Assembly: GCA_030377945.1 (NCBI GenBank)
Contig: JAUCGD010000154.1
Coordinates: forward strand, 1 to 7,391
DNA: 7,391 nt
Direction of reading: 5' to 3'
Source of the DNA: Desulfobacterales bacterium HSG17
GTDB lineage: Bacteria > Desulfobacterota > Desulfobacteria > Desulfobacterales > Desulfococcaceae
Under the pieces are notes generated by a model that saw only the letters and a program-made list of their open reading frames with translations, had not been told where the DNA came from and made no database searches. A program made the position numbers and the translations under genes. This document shows, piece by piece, positions 7,060 through 7,391 of the stretch (its first letter is position 1; the number at the start of each line of letters is the position of its first letter).

Positions 7060-7391
7060 TTATTTCCCGTTACCTGAGCATCCGTTCCTGGCAGCCAGAA
7101 CAATTTTTGCACAGGCCAGGGCATCAGACAGGGCATCATGATGATTTAAAGGAATTCCAAGATAATCGCATACATTATTAAGTTTTGCAGGATGCAGTCC
7201 CCATTTTTGCCTTGCCATGACAACAGTGCATTTAAAAGGAATATCCGGGGGAGTTAAGCATGCGTTATTGCAGCAGGCATTAAGAACACCTTTGTCAAAA
7301 GGGGCATTATGGGCTGCAATAAAATCAGCCCCGTCAAGAATCGGCTCAAGATCAGGCCATAAATCACCAAACACAGGCTTGTCAGCAACCA
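7060..7391 (-). CDS. DnaQ-like DEDDh 3'-5' exonuclease, 5' part beyond the window
   Basis: The last 110 or so residues of an exonuclease of the DnaQ/epsilon superfamily, which removes nucleotides from 3' ends of DNA or RNA with two metal ions. The Exo II motif is AHNAPFD, its Asp encoded at 7294-7296. The DEDDh Exo III motif is HHDALSDA, its final Asp at 7123-7125. The Exo I motif (DxET) should lie upstream and is not in the window. The frame continues to the edge without a stop (VADKP before the GTG at 7374-7372), so that GTG is internal and not the start. The protein ends soon after the exonuclease domain at TAA (7062-7060), so it is probably a small stand-alone enzyme of about 200 residues rather than a polymerase subunit. 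It lies 149 bases upstream of the nuclease-helicase, same strand. Whether the substrate is DNA or RNA cannot be told. Confidence 0.88.
   Translation of the reverse strand, partial: VADKPVFGDLWPDLEPILDGADFIAAHNAPFDKGVLNACCNNACLTPPDIPFKCTVVMARQKWGLHPAKLNNVCDYLGIPLNHHDALSDALACAKIVLAARNGCSGNGK

Noticed and set aside
6879..7181. Plus-strand open frame of 100 codons with a repeated Cys-Tyr-Ser pattern
   Set aside because: The Cys-Tyr-Ser repeat is only the 9-bp tandem array read in frame. The frame overlaps the starts and ends of two well-supported minus-strand genes and has no family-like sequence.

Overview
The window is the end of an assembled bacterial contig. It is A+T-leaning, with four genes plus a block of sequencing-library sequence at the left edge. 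I cannot name the organism. The best guess, from recall of related proteins and repeats rather than a search, is a Gram-negative bacterium of the Desulfobacterota (Desulfobacterales-like). It rests on the AAA ATPase with the N-terminal FNTAGP...HYCLPPLERFD signature, the paired GCCCTGAAAGGGC / CCCAGG...CCTGGG hairpins, and the ATTCGTG repeat family.

Layout. Bases 1-157 are not genomic. They match, in order, low-quality sequence, a poly-T run, a degraded Illumina P5 oligo, an 8-base index and the Nextera/Tn5 adapter ending at 157. Genomic sequence starts at 158, inside a plus-strand gene for a class A penicillin-binding protein (158-1239), of which only the transpeptidase half is present. After a 151-base gap with a small hairpin and a possible promoter comes a plus-strand gene (1391-2965) for an AAA-type ATPase with a probable C-terminal PD-(D/E)XK nuclease fold. 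A convergent gap (2966-3076) holds a REP-like pair of hairpins. The large minus-strand gene (3077-6910) encodes a 1277-residue fusion of a Cas4/Dna2-like iron-sulphur nuclease domain, a probable inactivated RNase H-like domain and an Upf1/Dna2-like SF1 helicase. Its 149-base leader holds a palindromic array of 9-bp repeats. At the right edge (7060-7391) is the 3' part of a minus-strand DnaQ-like DEDDh exonuclease, cut by the window.

How they fit together. The penicillin-binding protein is a housekeeping cell-wall enzyme unrelated to the rest. The exonuclease and nuclease-helicase lie in the same direction and could act together in DNA or RNA processing, but the repeat array between them makes co-transcription uncertain. 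The convergent ATPase-nuclease is a third predicted nucleic-acid enzyme. Three nuclease-type genes together suggest a repair or defence neighbourhood, but nothing here proves a defence system.
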